A stretch of 64,000 nucleotides of DNA, taken from assembly GCF_014698825.1 (NCBI RefSeq), contig NZ_JACJTT010000002.1, forward strand, positions 248,001 to 312,000, read 5' to 3'. The stretch is from Richelia sinica FACHB-800 (lineage in GTDB: Bacteria; Cyanobacteriota; Cyanobacteriia; Cyanobacteriales; Nostocaceae). Shown here piece after piece: positions 1 to 9,567 of this stretch (position 1 is the first letter of the stretch; each line of letters opens with the position of its first letter). The notes below the pieces were generated by a model. The model searched no databases. It saw nothing but the letters and a program-made list of their open reading frames with translations, and was not told the DNA's origin. The position numbers and the translations under genes were made by a program.

Positions 1-666
1 ACTGACCACTGTTTAAGAAGCCGTCACTATATCAATGTAATTGTGGCTGGAAAACAACCAGCATTACAATATTTAGATATGGATGCAGCCATTAAACACT
101 GCACCAAGGGTTTAGGTATTTGGGAATGGGCTAGCAGTGATTTGGATAGTGAACCAGATGTGGTGATGGCTTGTGCTGGGGATATTCCCACCTTAGAAAC
201 CCTAGCAGCAGTAGACATTCTGCGGCAAAATTTCCCTGATTTAAAGGTGAGGGTGGTGAATGTGGTGAATTTGATGAAATTACAGCCACAAAGTGAACAT
301 CCTCATGGTTTAAGTAGCAAAGACTTCGATACGATTTTCACTACTGATAAACCCATCATCTTTGCTTTTCATGGCTATCCTTGGTTGATTCATCGTTTAA
401 CCTATCGCCATACAAATCATAAAAACTTGCATGTGCGTGGTTATAAGGAAGAGGGAACGACAACTACACCTTTTGATATGGTGGTAATGAATGACCTTGA
501 CCGCTTCCATTTGGTGATGGATGTCATCGACCGTGTACCAAAATTAGGTTATAAAGCGGCTTATGTGAAGCAGAAACTGCAAGATAAATTGATTGAACAT
601 AAGCAGTACATTACCCAGTACGGTGAAGATATGCCGGAAATTCGGGACTGGAAATGGCCTTATTAA
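1..666 (+). CDS. Phosphoketolase, C-terminal part (5' end outside window)
   Basis: The reading frame is open from base 1, so the gene begins upstream of the window; 221 C-terminal codons are present. The protein shows features remembered for the C-terminal third of xylulose-5-phosphate/fructose-6-phosphate phosphoketolase: [18 protein letters not shown], the [14 protein letters not shown] segment and the end EIRDWKWPY. Phosphoketolases are cytosolic thiamine-diphosphate enzymes that use phosphate to split xylulose-5-P (or fructose-6-P) into acetyl-phosphate and a shorter sugar phosphate. The thiamine-binding part is outside the window, so catalytic completeness cannot be judged. The gene converges on the TrpD2-like gene, with a GC-rich hairpin and a 92-bp repeat between them. 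Confidence 0.93.
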   Translation, partial: TDHCLRSRHYINVIVAGKQPALQYLDMDAAIKHCTKGLGIWEWASSDLDSEPDVVMACAGDIPTLETLAAVDILRQNFPDLKVRVVNVVNLMKLQPQSEHPHGLSSKDFDTIFTTDKPIIFAFHGYPWLIHRLTYRHTNHKNLHVRGYKEEGTTTTPFDMVVMNDLDRFHLVMDVIDRVPKLGYKAAYVKQKLQDKLIEHKQYITQYGEDMPEIRDWKWPY

Positions 667-712
667 TGTAGTATCCCAATTCGCCAAAAGCACAACCAAC
701 ACATTGATAAAG

Positions 713-765
713 CCCCTCCCCAACCCTCCCCGCTTGCGGGGAGGGTGCGCGATAGCGCGGGTGGG
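713..765. repeat. GC-rich hairpin between convergent genes
   Basis: CCCTCCCC (724-731) and GGGGAGGG (738-745) form a perfect 8-bp stem around GCTTGC. A second small palindrome, GCGC-GATA-GCGC (747-758), follows, and the outer CCCCTCCCC and GGTGGGG can extend pairing. There is no clear T-run. It sits between the phosphoketolase and TrpD2-like genes and could end transcription from either side, but it also resembles GC-rich intergenic repeats dispersed in cyanobacteria. Confidence 0.55.
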
Positions 766-802
766 GTAATCATCTGTTGCCGACATTTTTCGATTTGGTA
801 TT

Positions 803-894
803 AGGCCTCTGGTGAAAATGAATGTAGAGACGTTCCGTCGGAACGTCTCTACAAGGGTTTCAAACCCAGCACATTTAATTACCACCAGATGCCT
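803..894 (-). repeat. 92-bp MITE-like element, copy 1
   Basis: The element is bounded by 12-bp near-perfect terminal inverted repeats (AGGCCTCTGGTG and CACCAGATGCCT, one mismatch) and flanked by ATT on both sides (800-802 and 895-897), which looks like a 3-bp target duplication. Its core is a 29-bp palindrome, GTAGAGACGTTCCG-T-CGGAACGTCTCTAC (824-852). A second copy of exactly the same length lies in the opposite orientation at 33722-33813. It has no coding capacity, so any mobility would need a transposase in trans. Confidence 0.8.
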
Positions 895-906
895 ATTTGC
901 ATCAGA

Positions 907-1968
907 TTATGCTGATGAATGATTTGCCAAGCAGGATATCAACTGCTGTAATTTCTGCGCGACTGCACCACTCTTGAATAATTCTGTGGCTGTGGTCATA
1001 CCGGATATCATATCTGCACAAACACCGCTACGCCACAGATAAAATCCTCCATTCCATAGGGCTGTTTGCATCATTTCTCCCGCTTCTCCTGCTACAACAG
1101 CTTTGAGGTCTTGGATAACTTGCTGTGGAGAAACTAATGGCACATTTTTAGATGTGATGCCATAGTCACGGGGTGCTAGGTGTAAACGTTCTAGTTGTTG
1201 AGGTGTGGTAGGTGAAGATAAACCAATAATAGCTGTGCGATCGCGTGGTAAGTCACAACTACCTTCTAAACCCTTGATAAAAGTGAATTGCTTTATCCCT
1301 CGTAAACCCAAGGCTGTATGAAACATAGCTTCTGTGGGAGGATGGACAAACCCAGCCATAACATGAGCATTTCCACCATAGGGACTCCAAATTAACTCCA
1401 TTGTGGCTAAGGGTGGACGTTTACCTAGTTGGTCTCGGTATTCCCACAGGGTTTGAGTCAGGGGAAAGTGCTTTGGTGTGTAAATAAAACCAATGTCTGT
1501 TTGCTCAAATATCTGCTGAATTTGGGGCAGTGAATAACCAGACCAATCAACTCCCAAACCTTGCCATACTTCTATTAAGGGTAAACCATATTTGGTGGGT
1601 AGGCGATCGCCTCCGTGCATAATTACGGTTTTTCCCACAGTTGTCAGTAATAATGCGATGATCGGTGTAATGGGAGAAGTACGGACTCTACCATCGTAGG
1701 GTACACCTAATACTATGACTGGTTGTTCACTATCTCTGGGTTGTAGTTTTGGTCCCAATTCCTCATAAGCATCCAACATCCCGGCTAATTCTTCCCCGGT
1801 AGGACGTTTAATGCGGTGAGCAATTAAAAAAGCACCTATCTGGGCTGGTTTCGCTTCAGCTAACAACATCATTTTTGTAGCTGTAGCAGCTTCCTCACGG
1901 GCGAGATTTTCTGTTGTATGGCTACCACTACCTACTTTTTGTAATAGTTGTCGAAATAAATTACTCAT
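907..1968 (-). CDS. Anthranilate phosphoribosyltransferase-like protein (TrpD2/YbiB type)
   Basis: The 353-aa protein has the two-part layout of the TrpD/class IV phosphoribosyltransferase fold: an N-terminal helical part (about residues 1-75) and an alpha/beta PRPP-binding part. The glycine-rich loop MHGGDRLPTKYG (about 117-128) corresponds to the second TrpD signature. The canonical GTGGD motif is replaced by GVPYDGRVRTSP, which argues for the TrpD2/YbiB subgroup rather than the tryptophan enzyme. Members of that subgroup have been reported to bind nucleic acid and have no settled reaction. The start is an ATG at 1966-1968. No other trp gene is nearby. The family is fairly secure, the substrate unknown. 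Confidence 0.75.
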   Translation of the reverse strand: MSNLFRQLLQKVGSGSHTTENLAREEAATATKMMLLAEAKPAQIGAFLIAHRIKRPTGEELAGMLDAYEELGPKLQPRDSEQPVIVLGVPYDGRVRTSPITPIIALLLTTVGKTVIMHGGDRLPTKYGLPLIEVWQGLGVDWSGYSLPQIQQIFEQTDIGFIYTPKHFPLTQTLWEYRDQLGKRPPLATMELIWSPYGGNAHVMAGFVHPPTEAMFHTALGLRGIKQFTFIKGLEGSCDLPRDRTAIIGLSSPTTPQQLERLHLAPRDYGITSKNVPLVSPQQVIQDLKAVVAGEAGEMMQTALWNGGFYLWRSGVCADMISGMTTATELFKSGAVAQKLQQLISCLANHSSA

Positions 1969-2516
1969 AGTTGTAAATTTTTATAAGTGCAAAGGGTTAG
2001 GAATATTAATTCGTGATTCATTGACAATAGGCAATTATATGGAAAATTTCTCACTATACAGCCTAAATCAAAAATTTTTACGTTAATTTACCCTTGATTT
2101 GTGTGCAGTCTTCAATCATTGATCTCAATTCGCTAAATTATTTGTCAACTAAGGATGAAAATAATCGGTTTTCCCTTATTTTATTGAATTAATTCTGTCT
2201 AAATCAGACTGTTAATCATCACCACAATCATTTGTGTTGTTCTTAGCCATTACCTGCAAATGTCAGTGCTTTTGCGTTAATTATAACAGCAATAAATCTT
2301 ACAGACTCTGCAAATACTATAGACTAGGCTCTGGATGACTTCAGTATTACTACTTAATAGTAATTAACCGCTTACATCAAATCACTGATATTTATGTTGT
2401 GTATTATCTCACTTCAAAATTAAATAGATTTCAGGATATAGTGAAGCAAAACAGCGTTGATCAGTAACGATGGTCATAGTTGAAAAGCAAAATGACTAAA
2501 TATTCTTAAATCAGAT
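1969..2516. other. Intergenic region, 548 bp
   Basis: AT-rich divergent gap between the TrpD2-like gene and the hybrid kinase gene; promoters for both should lie here. I see no open frame of note, no tRNA and no clear terminator or repeat. Confidence 0.6.
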
Positions 2517-4829
2517 ATGAGTATTAGAAACAAAATTATTTATGGATATGGTGTAGCTTTAGGCATTGCTCTGGGAGGAAGTATTATTGGTGTAAGTGTT
2601 GGTAACTATTACCAGCAAAGAGCTTTACAAGCTAGTCAAATAGCTTCCAACGAACGTAAATTGCTCAGTACATTACAGGTTGAGGTTTTATACAATCGAC
2701 CAGCAAAGCAACTATCACCATATCTGCAAAATCCCTCTGCTTTCCAGCGTGAAAGTCATAAGTTAATTCATCGGGTCGAAAAAATCAGATTACTTCTGCA
2801 TCATCATAATAATTCTGGCAAACCAGTCACCTTACCAGGATTACAACCTTTACTAGACCAGTACGAAGTCACTGTCAGTAGATTTGAGCAAAAAGCACGA
2901 GATTTTGCCAAACAAGTGCAACCATTGACAACGACAAAAGCGGGAGCAGCACAAGCAGAAAAGCTCGTAGTTGCTATTGTGAAAAGTCCGGAATTTGTCC
3001 CCTTTATTGAGTTTCCAGATAAGTTACGCAGCTTTTATGAGCAAGCAGAAAAGCGAGAAGCAGCAGCAGATTTAGCACTTTTACAAGCTGAACAATTACG
3101 CACTCAAATTATTTTTATTGGCTTAGGCTTATCAATTGCTATTGCCATTATTTTAGCTATCTACACCAGTCGAGCGATCGCTATTCCTATTCAATCTGTA
3201 ACGGAGATAGCGCAACGAGTCACCCGCGAGTCTAATTTTCACCTGCAATTGCCAACAAATATTCCAGATGAAACAGGGATATTAGCTAGTTCTTTAAATC
3301 AACTGATTCAACGAGTTCAAAAACTACTAGAAGAACAGCAAGAATATACCCAGCAATTAGAAGCAGCTAAGGAATCAGCGGATATAGCCAATCAAGCTAA
3401 AAGCGAGTTTCTTGCGAATATGAGTCACGAATTGCGTACACCTCTCAATGGGGTGTTAGGCTATGCTCAAATCCTCACCCGCACACCATTAAGTGAGGAA
3501 CAGCAGCGAGGAGTAGGGGTAATTTATCAATGCGGTGTTTACCTACTGACTTTAATTAACGACGTTCTCGATTTAGCAAAAATTGAAGCGCGAAAAATGG
3601 TACTTAATCCTGCACCTTCCTATTTACCATCTGTATTGCAAGGTGTGGCAGAAGTAGCCAGAGTTAAAGCTGAACAAAAGAATATAAATTTTATTTACCA
3701 AGTCCCAGATAACCTGCCCTCAGGAGTAATTTTAGATGAAAAACGGCTCAGACAAATTTTACTGAATCTTTTAAATAATGCCGTCAAGTTTACCGACCAA
3801 GGAAAAGTAATTTTGAGGGTAGCAGCTATTGTCCCACAATCAGAATCACCAGCATCTACAGTCGAGCTTCATTTTCATGTTGAAGATACAGGTGTGGGGA
3901 TGAGCAGCGACCAATTAGAAAAGATATTTTTACCCTTTGAACAAGTAGGAGAAAATAAACGCAAAACTGAAGGAACTGGTTTAGGTTTAGCCATCAGTAA
4001 AAGTTTTGTGGAAATGATGAATAGTACCTTAGAAGTTCGCAGTCAGTTGGGGGTTGGCAGTGTCTTTACATTTGCCATTGATTGCCCTCTAGCTGATGAT
4101 TGGGCTAAATACAATACCATCACTGATTTAGGCAGGATTATTGGCTATTCTGGTCAGCGTCGGCAAATTTTGGTGGTTGATGACCGTTGGGAAAATCGTT
4201 CTGTTTTGGTGAGTTTACTGACTCCCTTGGGCTTTAATGTGGTAGAGTCAAAAAATGGTGAAGAAGCTTTACAACAAGCATTATCTCATCCTCCTGATGC
4301 GATTATTTCTGACTTGAAAATGCCAGTTATGGATGGCTGGGAAATGTTGAAGAAATTACGTCAATTAGAGGAGTTGAATAACACTATTGTTATTATCTCT
4401 TCCGCTAGTGTATTTGATGCTGACCGTCAAAAAAGTTTGGCTGTCGGTGGCAATGATTTCTTACCAAAACCAGTGCAAGCTGAGGAACTTTATCGGATGT
4501 TAGCCCAGCATCTTCACATTGATTGGATTTATACAAAATTGGAAGATAATCTTCCTAAATCATCAGAGGAGATTAGCGATACGGAAATGCTAATTCCTCC
4601 AGTTAAGGATTTATTAAAGTTAGGAGAATTTGCGATTCAAGGACAAATTAAAGAAATTCAGAGAGAGTTAGAAAAATTAACGGAAATTAGCGATAAATAT
4701 CATCCTTTCGTTGATAAAATATCGCTAATGATCCGCAGCTATAGAATAGCTCAAGTGCGTGATTTCCTAGAAAAAATTATTAAGGATAAGTCAACAGATA
4801 CTGCAATTTCTCAGGAAATACAATTCTAG
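2517..4829 (+). CDS. Hybrid sensor histidine kinase with C-terminal receiver domain
   Basis: The 770-aa membrane-bound sensor has a first transmembrane helix at about 9-27, an extracytoplasmic region to about 195 with coiled-coil character and no recognised ligand domain, a second helix at about 196-217, HAMP at about 218-272, HisKA with phospho-acceptor His304 in MSHELRTPLNG, HATPase_c at about 400-525 (GTGLGLAISK), and a receiver domain at about 555-670 with phospho-acceptor Asp599 in SDLKMPVMDGW. A tail of about 90 residues after the receiver has no recognised Hpt histidine motif. The architecture predicts transfer from His304 to Asp599 and then to an external Hpt or response regulator, not visible here. 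The start is an ATG with no strong Shine-Dalgarno. Two further kinases lie downstream in the same direction. Confidence 0.92.
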   Translation: MSIRNKIIYGYGVALGIALGGSIIGVSVGNYYQQRALQASQIASNERKLLSTLQVEVLYNRPAKQLSPYLQNPSAFQRESHKLIHRVEKIRLLLHHHNNSGKPVTLPGLQPLLDQYEVTVSRFEQKARDFAKQVQPLTTTKAGAAQAEKLVVAIVKSPEFVPFIEFPDKLRSFYEQAEKREAAADLALLQAEQLRTQIIFIGLGLSIAIAIILAIYTSRAIAIPIQSVTEIAQRVTRESNFHLQLPTNIPDETGILASSLNQLIQRVQKLLEEQQEYTQQLEAAKESADIANQAKSEFLANMSHELRTPLNGVLGYAQILTRTPLSEEQQRGVGVIYQCGVYLLTLINDVLDLAKIEARKMVLNPAPSYLPSVLQGVAEVARVKAEQKNINFIYQVPDNLPSGVILDEKRLRQILLNLLNNAVKFTDQGKVILRVAAIVPQSESPASTVELHFHVEDTGVGMSSDQLEKIFLPFEQVGENKRKTEGTGLGLAISKSFVEMMNSTLEVRSQLGVGSVFTFAIDCPLADDWAKYNTITDLGRIIGYSGQRRQILVVDDRWENRSVLVSLLTPLGFNVVESKNGEEALQQALSHPPDAIISDLKMPVMDGWEMLKKLRQLEELNNTIVIISSASVFDADRQKSLAVGGNDFLPKPVQAEELYRMLAQHLHIDWIYTKLEDNLPKSSEEISDTEMLIPPVKDLLKLGEFAIQGQIKEIQRELEKLTEISDKYHPFVDKISLMIRSYRIAQVRDFLEKIIKDKSTDTAISQEIQF

Positions 4830-4845
4830 TTGTCTCTTGATATGA

Positions 4846-5100
4846 CTATCTACAAACTTTCTCTTTTTGAGGAAAAAGAGCCTTGATTGGATTGAAAAAC
4901 TCGAAAAACAAAATTTTAGATTCAGGTGTTCTGAAATTATCTTGATATTGGCTCATCTCCATTTCTAATTGGCGCAATAAATTTTCATCGCCTTTAATTC
5001 TCGCTATCTGCAAGCGATGTTCTAAGCTTTTTTGCATATTTTCTTGATGTTTTTTTGCAGCTTGGTTAGCAGCTTGAGTTCTATTATTATGTGTTTTCAT
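4846..5100 (-). CDS. Small conserved-looking hydrophilic protein (84 aa), unknown function
   Basis: Not recognised. The product is basic and Gln/Asn-rich (MKTHNNRTQAANQAAKK) with a predicted amphipathic helix over about residues 15-60 (LEHRLQIARIKGDENLLRQL) and a short aromatic tail (FFEFFNPIKALFPQ). I start it at the ATG at 5098-5100; a TTG four codons upstream would give 88 aa. Neither start has a convincing ribosome-binding site. The gene is convergent with the hybrid kinase, 16 bases apart. The regular helix pattern argues for a real gene; no role can be assigned. Confidence 0.55.
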   Translation of the reverse strand: MKTHNNRTQAANQAAKKHQENMQKSLEHRLQIARIKGDENLLRQLEMEMSQYQDNFRTPESKILFFEFFNPIKALFPQKEKVCR

Positions 5101-5946
5101 ATTTGATGACAATTTTTCTGAATGAAGTCTGAAGGGAGAAGAAACAAAGGTAAGAGATGAAAATAATAGTAGATGGCAAAGTCAGGTTCTTTGGTACTTT
5201 TTATGGAGAACCCAGTTCAAAAGCCTTGCCCTGTAAGGGTTTGGTGGTAATCAAGCCTCAATTACCATAAAATCTACGCAAGAACCCAAAGTAAGAAAGT
5301 AACAAAATCAAAACTCAACCATTAAGGGGGTTTGAATTTCTAAATGATGACTTTCAAGTTCTACTTTTTAATCTCAATTAGACAATTTGAATCAAGGGAA
5401 TACTGTTTAATTTATAACTAAAATTATATGAAAAATATATTGTTATAACTACGGTATTTTTAAATATATTTTTCAGTAAGAACTCTTAGATATAATCGAT
5501 GAAAAAATCCGTAATAACCAAGATAAATATATTGAGGCTGGCGAGAGTTACACAAAGGAAAACAATAAATAAAATTTATAGTGACATTTAAGTAAAAAAT
5601 ATCATTTCTTGGTTAGAATAAAATGAGGACAACAATGATTGATTCAAGAGTTTTTAAATTGCTCAGTAGACTTATCCTTAATATAAATAGCATGAGACAA
5701 TAAAAAGCCGGAATAAAAATTATGTGTAGAGAATATGACAAGTCCTCTGGCAAGAATTGAATTGCATCTTCATGAAGCTAAACGTCTCAAAAAAATGCAC
5801 ACCTTGAAAAATCAATGTAAGCATTTGCCCTTTGCGAATGAGTCCAATTGAATATTGGCAATCACTAGGAATGATCAGGTAAATAGCTGATGTAAATTAA
5901 TGGGTAAAATAATATAGAAAATATACTAGATCATAAGGAAAAAATT
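5101..5946. other. Intergenic region, about 846 bp, with a possible 38-codon ORF
   Basis: AT-rich gap between the small minus-strand gene and the receiver-kinase gene. The only coding-like stretch is 5735-5851 (+), an ATG-started 38-aa frame beginning MTSPLARIELHLHEAKRLKK, which looks like the start of an amphipathic helical protein that stops early. It lacks a good ribosome-binding site and may be a remnant. No RNA gene or terminator was seen. Confidence 0.4.
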
Positions 5947-7158
5947 TTGTACACCTTACCTAACTGTGCCACAATTCTAGTAGTTGATGATAATCCTACT
6001 AATTTAGAAATTATTGATCATGCCTTGAGTAGTGCAGGCTACAATCTGCGATTTGAGGTTGAAGGTTGCCATGTGATGAAACAAGTCCATATCAATCTTC
6101 CTGATTTAATTCTATTAGATATTATGCTGCCGGATATCAATGGGTTTGAAGTTTGCCGTCAATTGAAGGCAGATCCATTAACTCATTCAATTCCCGTAAT
6201 TTTTATGACTGCTCTATCCGATACAGTCGATAAAATTAAAGGCTTAAGTTTAGGTGCAGTAGACTATATTACGAAGCCATTTCAAGCAGAAGAATTATTA
6301 GCGCGTGTCCGTACCCATTTGCAGTTACGGCAGTTAAGTAAAGCTTTAGAGTTACAAAATCAACAACTCATACAACTAACAGAAGAGTTAGAACATCGAG
6401 TTGCCGAAAGAACAGCAGAATTAAGAAAAGCTTTGGAGAAAGAAAAAGAATTAAGTGAATTAAAATCACGTTTTATTACCATGGCATCCCATGAGTTTCG
6501 TACTCCTTTAGCCATTATTTCCTCATCATCCAGTATTTTACAAAAATTTAGCGATCGCCTGACTGAGGAGGCAAAACAGGAACACTTAACCACCATCCAA
6601 AAAACCATCAAGCATATAACCCAACTACTTGATGATGTGTTGATGATTAACCGTGCAGAAGCTCAAAAGATAGAATTTAAGCCAGAATCACTAGATATCA
6701 TCGACTTCTGTCGTAGTCTTAACGCAGAAATAGCTACTACTGCCACCAAACATACCATAGATTTTTACTGCGATTTGGATGGTCAAAAATCTGATGGTAC
6801 TTTTATGGTTCAGTGCGATCAGAAGCTACTACGGCAAATTCTCACCAATATCCTCACTAATGCCATCAAATATTCTCCTCATCAGAATTTAGTGACCTTT
6901 AGCTTGACCAAAGACAATCAACAACTCATTTTTACAATTAGCGATAGCGGTATTGGTATTGCCGAATCAGAAAAAAGTAACTTATTTGAAGCTTTTCAGA
7001 GAGGGTCTAATGTCGGTAATATTTCCGGCACAGGATTGGGGTTGTCCATTGTGAAAAAATGTGTTGATTTACACCAAGGGAAAATTACACTTCATAGTCA
7101 AGTTGGAGAAGGCACTACAGTCAAGGTCATTATTCCCTATATTGAAATTGCTAGATAA
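5947..7158 (+). CDS. Receiver-domain histidine kinase (REC-HisKA-HATPase), soluble
   Basis: The 403-aa cytosolic protein has an N-terminal receiver at about 8-122 (acceptor Asp58 in LLDIMLPDINGFE, conserved Lys in the ITKPF motif), a coiled-coil linker at about 125-170, HisKA with His182 in ASHEFRTPL, and HATPase_c at about 280-400 (GTGLGLSIVKK). The input is presumably phosphorylation of the receiver by another kinase, perhaps a neighbour. The start is a TTG supported by AAGGA seven bases upstream (5935-5939); no ATG lies near the beginning of the receiver domain. The next kinase begins 6 bases after the stop, so the two are probably co-transcribed. The HisKA-HATPase part is closely similar to that of the neighbour. 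Confidence 0.92.
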   Translation: MYTLPNCATILVVDDNPTNLEIIDHALSSAGYNLRFEVEGCHVMKQVHINLPDLILLDIMLPDINGFEVCRQLKADPLTHSIPVIFMTALSDTVDKIKGLSLGAVDYITKPFQAEELLARVRTHLQLRQLSKALELQNQQLIQLTEELEHRVAERTAELRKALEKEKELSELKSRFITMASHEFRTPLAIISSSSSILQKFSDRLTEEAKQEHLTTIQKTIKHITQLLDDVLMINRAEAQKIEFKPESLDIIDFCRSLNAEIATTATKHTIDFYCDLDGQKSDGTFMVQCDQKLLRQILTNILTNAIKYSPHQNLVTFSLTKDNQQLIFTISDSGIGIAESEKSNLFEAFQRGSNVGNISGTGLGLSIVKKCVDLHQGKITLHSQVGEGTTVKVIIPYIEIAR

Positions 7159-7164
7159 ATAAAA

Positions 7165-9567
7165 ATGTATAAAATTTTGCAACCCTCTAAATATGTTCCC
7201 ATGCTGTCATGGCTGTTAGCATTGCTGATAGGGGTGTTGTTGCTCTTGGGGATGCGATCGCTCCCATCATCTCAGATATCCTTACCAGTTAACCATCACG
7301 ACCCATTAGCAGCAACAAATACCGTAATTCTCCATGACCAACAGGGAAAATATCCACTAGGGAAAAATTTAGAAATTTTTGTAGATCCCACCCAACAATT
7401 AACCATTACCGATGTCACTCAACCCCAGCAAAAATTTACCCCCAGTTATGTTGATGTGCCGAATATGGGCTTTTCTCAGTCTGCTTATTGGGCTAGGGTA
7501 ACTTTACGCAATCACAGCGATATTACCTCACAATGGTATCTGCAAGGTGCACCTAGTAATGTGGATCAAGTCGAGTTATATATTCCCCAAGGTAATAGCT
7601 GGATTAAAAAGCAAATTGGCCGCAAACTGCCTTTTTCTCAACGAGAAATCAAAGACCGTAATCTAGTTTTTTTCCTACCAATAGGATTGGGAGAAGAAAA
7701 GACGATTTACCTGCGCTTTATTAGTCAGGGTACAGTAGCAATGAAAGTCATTGCTTGGCAACCTGCTACGTACTATAACAATAATTTCACATCACAATTT
7801 TTGCTAGGTGGTTTTTATGGAATCTTACTAACTCTTGCCTTCATCAACTTGCTATTAGTGTTGTTATTAGATGATGTTAGTTATCGATATTATGTGTTTT
7901 CTTTAATTGGTATGACTGCCAACTCTTTTATCAGAGATGGTTTTGCTTTGCAGTACCTGTGGCCAGATTCTCCCCAATTGAATTTTACTGCTGTAATCCT
8001 ATTTATTGGTATTGCCCTAGCCAGTTCTGCCAGCTTTTTTATCACTTTTTTACAAGTGCGTCGTTATAGTCATCAACTCTACAGATTGATGAATTGGGTA
8101 CGGTGGGTTTGTGTGGGATTTATGTTGATTGCTTGGTCTTTACCCTTTCAACCCAGCATTATATTAGCTCAATACCTAGCAATTATTCTCTGCTTTTTGA
8201 TGAGTTATGCTTGTTTATATACCTGGCATAAGGGATTTATTCCAGCCCGATTTGCACTATTGGGATGGAGTTGTCTATTTGGAGGTACAAGTATTTGGTG
8301 TTTTAAATCCTTTGGTTGGTTACCTGCCAATGTATTGACTGAAGAGTTACAACGATTTGGAGTCATCGGTTTAGTATTCTTTATAGCAGTAGCCTTAGGT
8401 GATCATGTTAATTTAATTAAAAAAGAAAGCAAAAAAATAGAATCAGAACAACAAAAATTAGCCCTGATAGTTGAAAATAGTTCTGAATTTATTAGTATTA
8501 CACAGTTAAATGGGCAGTCAGTTTTTATCAATGATGCTGGCAAGAAAATTATTGGTTTAAAAGCAGAAAATAATTTTCAAAATATCAATATTTTGGATTA
8601 TCTTTATCCAGATGATCGCTATTTATTTCAGTCAGATATTTTGACAACTGTGCAAACAAAAGGACGTTGGGAGGGAGAATTAAGACTGTGTGATGGGAAT
8701 AGTGGTGCAGCAATTTACACTATCAGTTCTTTTTTCTTAATCAAGGATCAGCAAACAGGGAAACCAAAGGCTTTAGCATTGGTCAGTCGTGATATCTCTA
8801 AACTCAAACAAGCTGAACATAATATACTGCAAGCTCTAGAAGCCGAAAAGGCTGTGAGTCAAATGCGATCGCGTTTTATTACCATGGCCTCCCACGAAAT
8901 TCGCACTCCTCTAGCCATTATCTCCTCATCTACAGGGATTTTAGAAAATTTTAGCGATCGCCTCACTCCAGAGAAAAAACAAGGACATCTAAATACTATT
9001 CAAGACACTATCAAGCGGATGACCCAACTGCTAGATGATGTATTGATGATTAACCGGGTGGAAGCTCAAAATATAGAATTTCAGCCAGAATCATTAGATA
9101 TTATCGCCTTTTGCCGTAGCCTCAGCACCGAAGTAGCAACAACCACCCATACAATTGATTTTTCCTGTGATGTAGATAGTCAAATGTCCGATGGTTCTTT
9201 GATAGTGCAGTGTGACGAGACCTTACTGCGGCAAATTCTCACCCATATCCTCAATAATGCCATCAAATACTCTCCCCATCACCAGATAGTGCAATTGAAT
9301 TTGACCACAGAAAATCAGCAACTCATTTTTACAATTAGCGATCGCGGCATCGGTATTCCTCCAGCAGAACAAGGTAATATATATGACGCTTTTCATCGAG
9401 GTTCTAATGTCGGTAATATTTCCGGCACAGGTTTAGGGTTGTCCATCGTCAAAAAATACCTAGAGTTACATCATGGGGAAATTAACTTGGATAGTTACTT
9501 AGGAAAAGGGACAACGGTTACAGTCAGGATTCCCTATGTGAAGCTTGAATTACCCAAGCACAATTAA
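7165..9567 (+). CDS. 7TMR-DISM sensor histidine kinase with PAS domain
   Basis: The 800-aa protein has an N-terminal membrane anchor (about 14-32), an extracytoplasmic beta-rich 7TMR-DISM-type sensory domain (about 60-205), seven hydrophobic segments (about 207-410), a short coiled coil, a PAS domain (about 425-550, ending in the SRDISKLKQAE linker), HisKA with His577 in MASHEIRTPL, and HATPase_c (about 670-795, GTGLGLSIVKKYLE). Such kinases are thought to sense small molecules, often carbohydrates, outside the membrane. It has no output domain, so a partner regulator is needed; the upstream receiver-kinase is an obvious candidate. From HisKA to the C terminus it matches that neighbour nearly residue for residue, indicating duplication of the kinase module onto a different sensor. 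Confidence 0.92.
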   Translation: MYKILQPSKYVPMLSWLLALLIGVLLLLGMRSLPSSQISLPVNHHDPLAATNTVILHDQQGKYPLGKNLEIFVDPTQQLTITDVTQPQQKFTPSYVDVPNMGFSQSAYWARVTLRNHSDITSQWYLQGAPSNVDQVELYIPQGNSWIKKQIGRKLPFSQREIKDRNLVFFLPIGLGEEKTIYLRFISQGTVAMKVIAWQPATYYNNNFTSQFLLGGFYGILLTLAFINLLLVLLLDDVSYRYYVFSLIGMTANSFIRDGFALQYLWPDSPQLNFTAVILFIGIALASSASFFITFLQVRRYSHQLYRLMNWVRWVCVGFMLIAWSLPFQPSIILAQYLAIILCFLMSYACLYTWHKGFIPARFALLGWSCLFGGTSIWCFKSFGWLPANVLTEELQRFGVIGLVFFIAVALGDHVNLIKKESKKIESEQQKLALIVENSSEFISITQLNGQSVFINDAGKKIIGLKAENNFQNINILDYLYPDDRYLFQSDILTTVQTKGRWEGELRLCDGNSGAAIYTISSFFLIKDQQTGKPKALALVSRDISKLKQAEHNILQALEAEKAVSQMRSRFITMASHEIRTPLAIISSSTGILENFSDRLTPEKKQGHLNTIQDTIKRMTQLLDDVLMINRVEAQNIEFQPESLDIIAFCRSLSTEVATTTHTIDFSCDVDSQMSDGSLIVQCDETLLRQILTHILNNAIKYSPHHQIVQLNLTTENQQLIFTISDRGIGIPPAEQGNIYDAFHRGSNVGNISGTGLGLSIVKKYLELHHGEINLDSYLGKGTTVTVRIPYVKLELPKHN

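Noticed and set aside
544-885. Minus-strand frame of 113 codons
   Set aside because: It runs antisense into the phosphoketolase gene and through a GC hairpin and the 92-bp repeat; no protein-like pattern.
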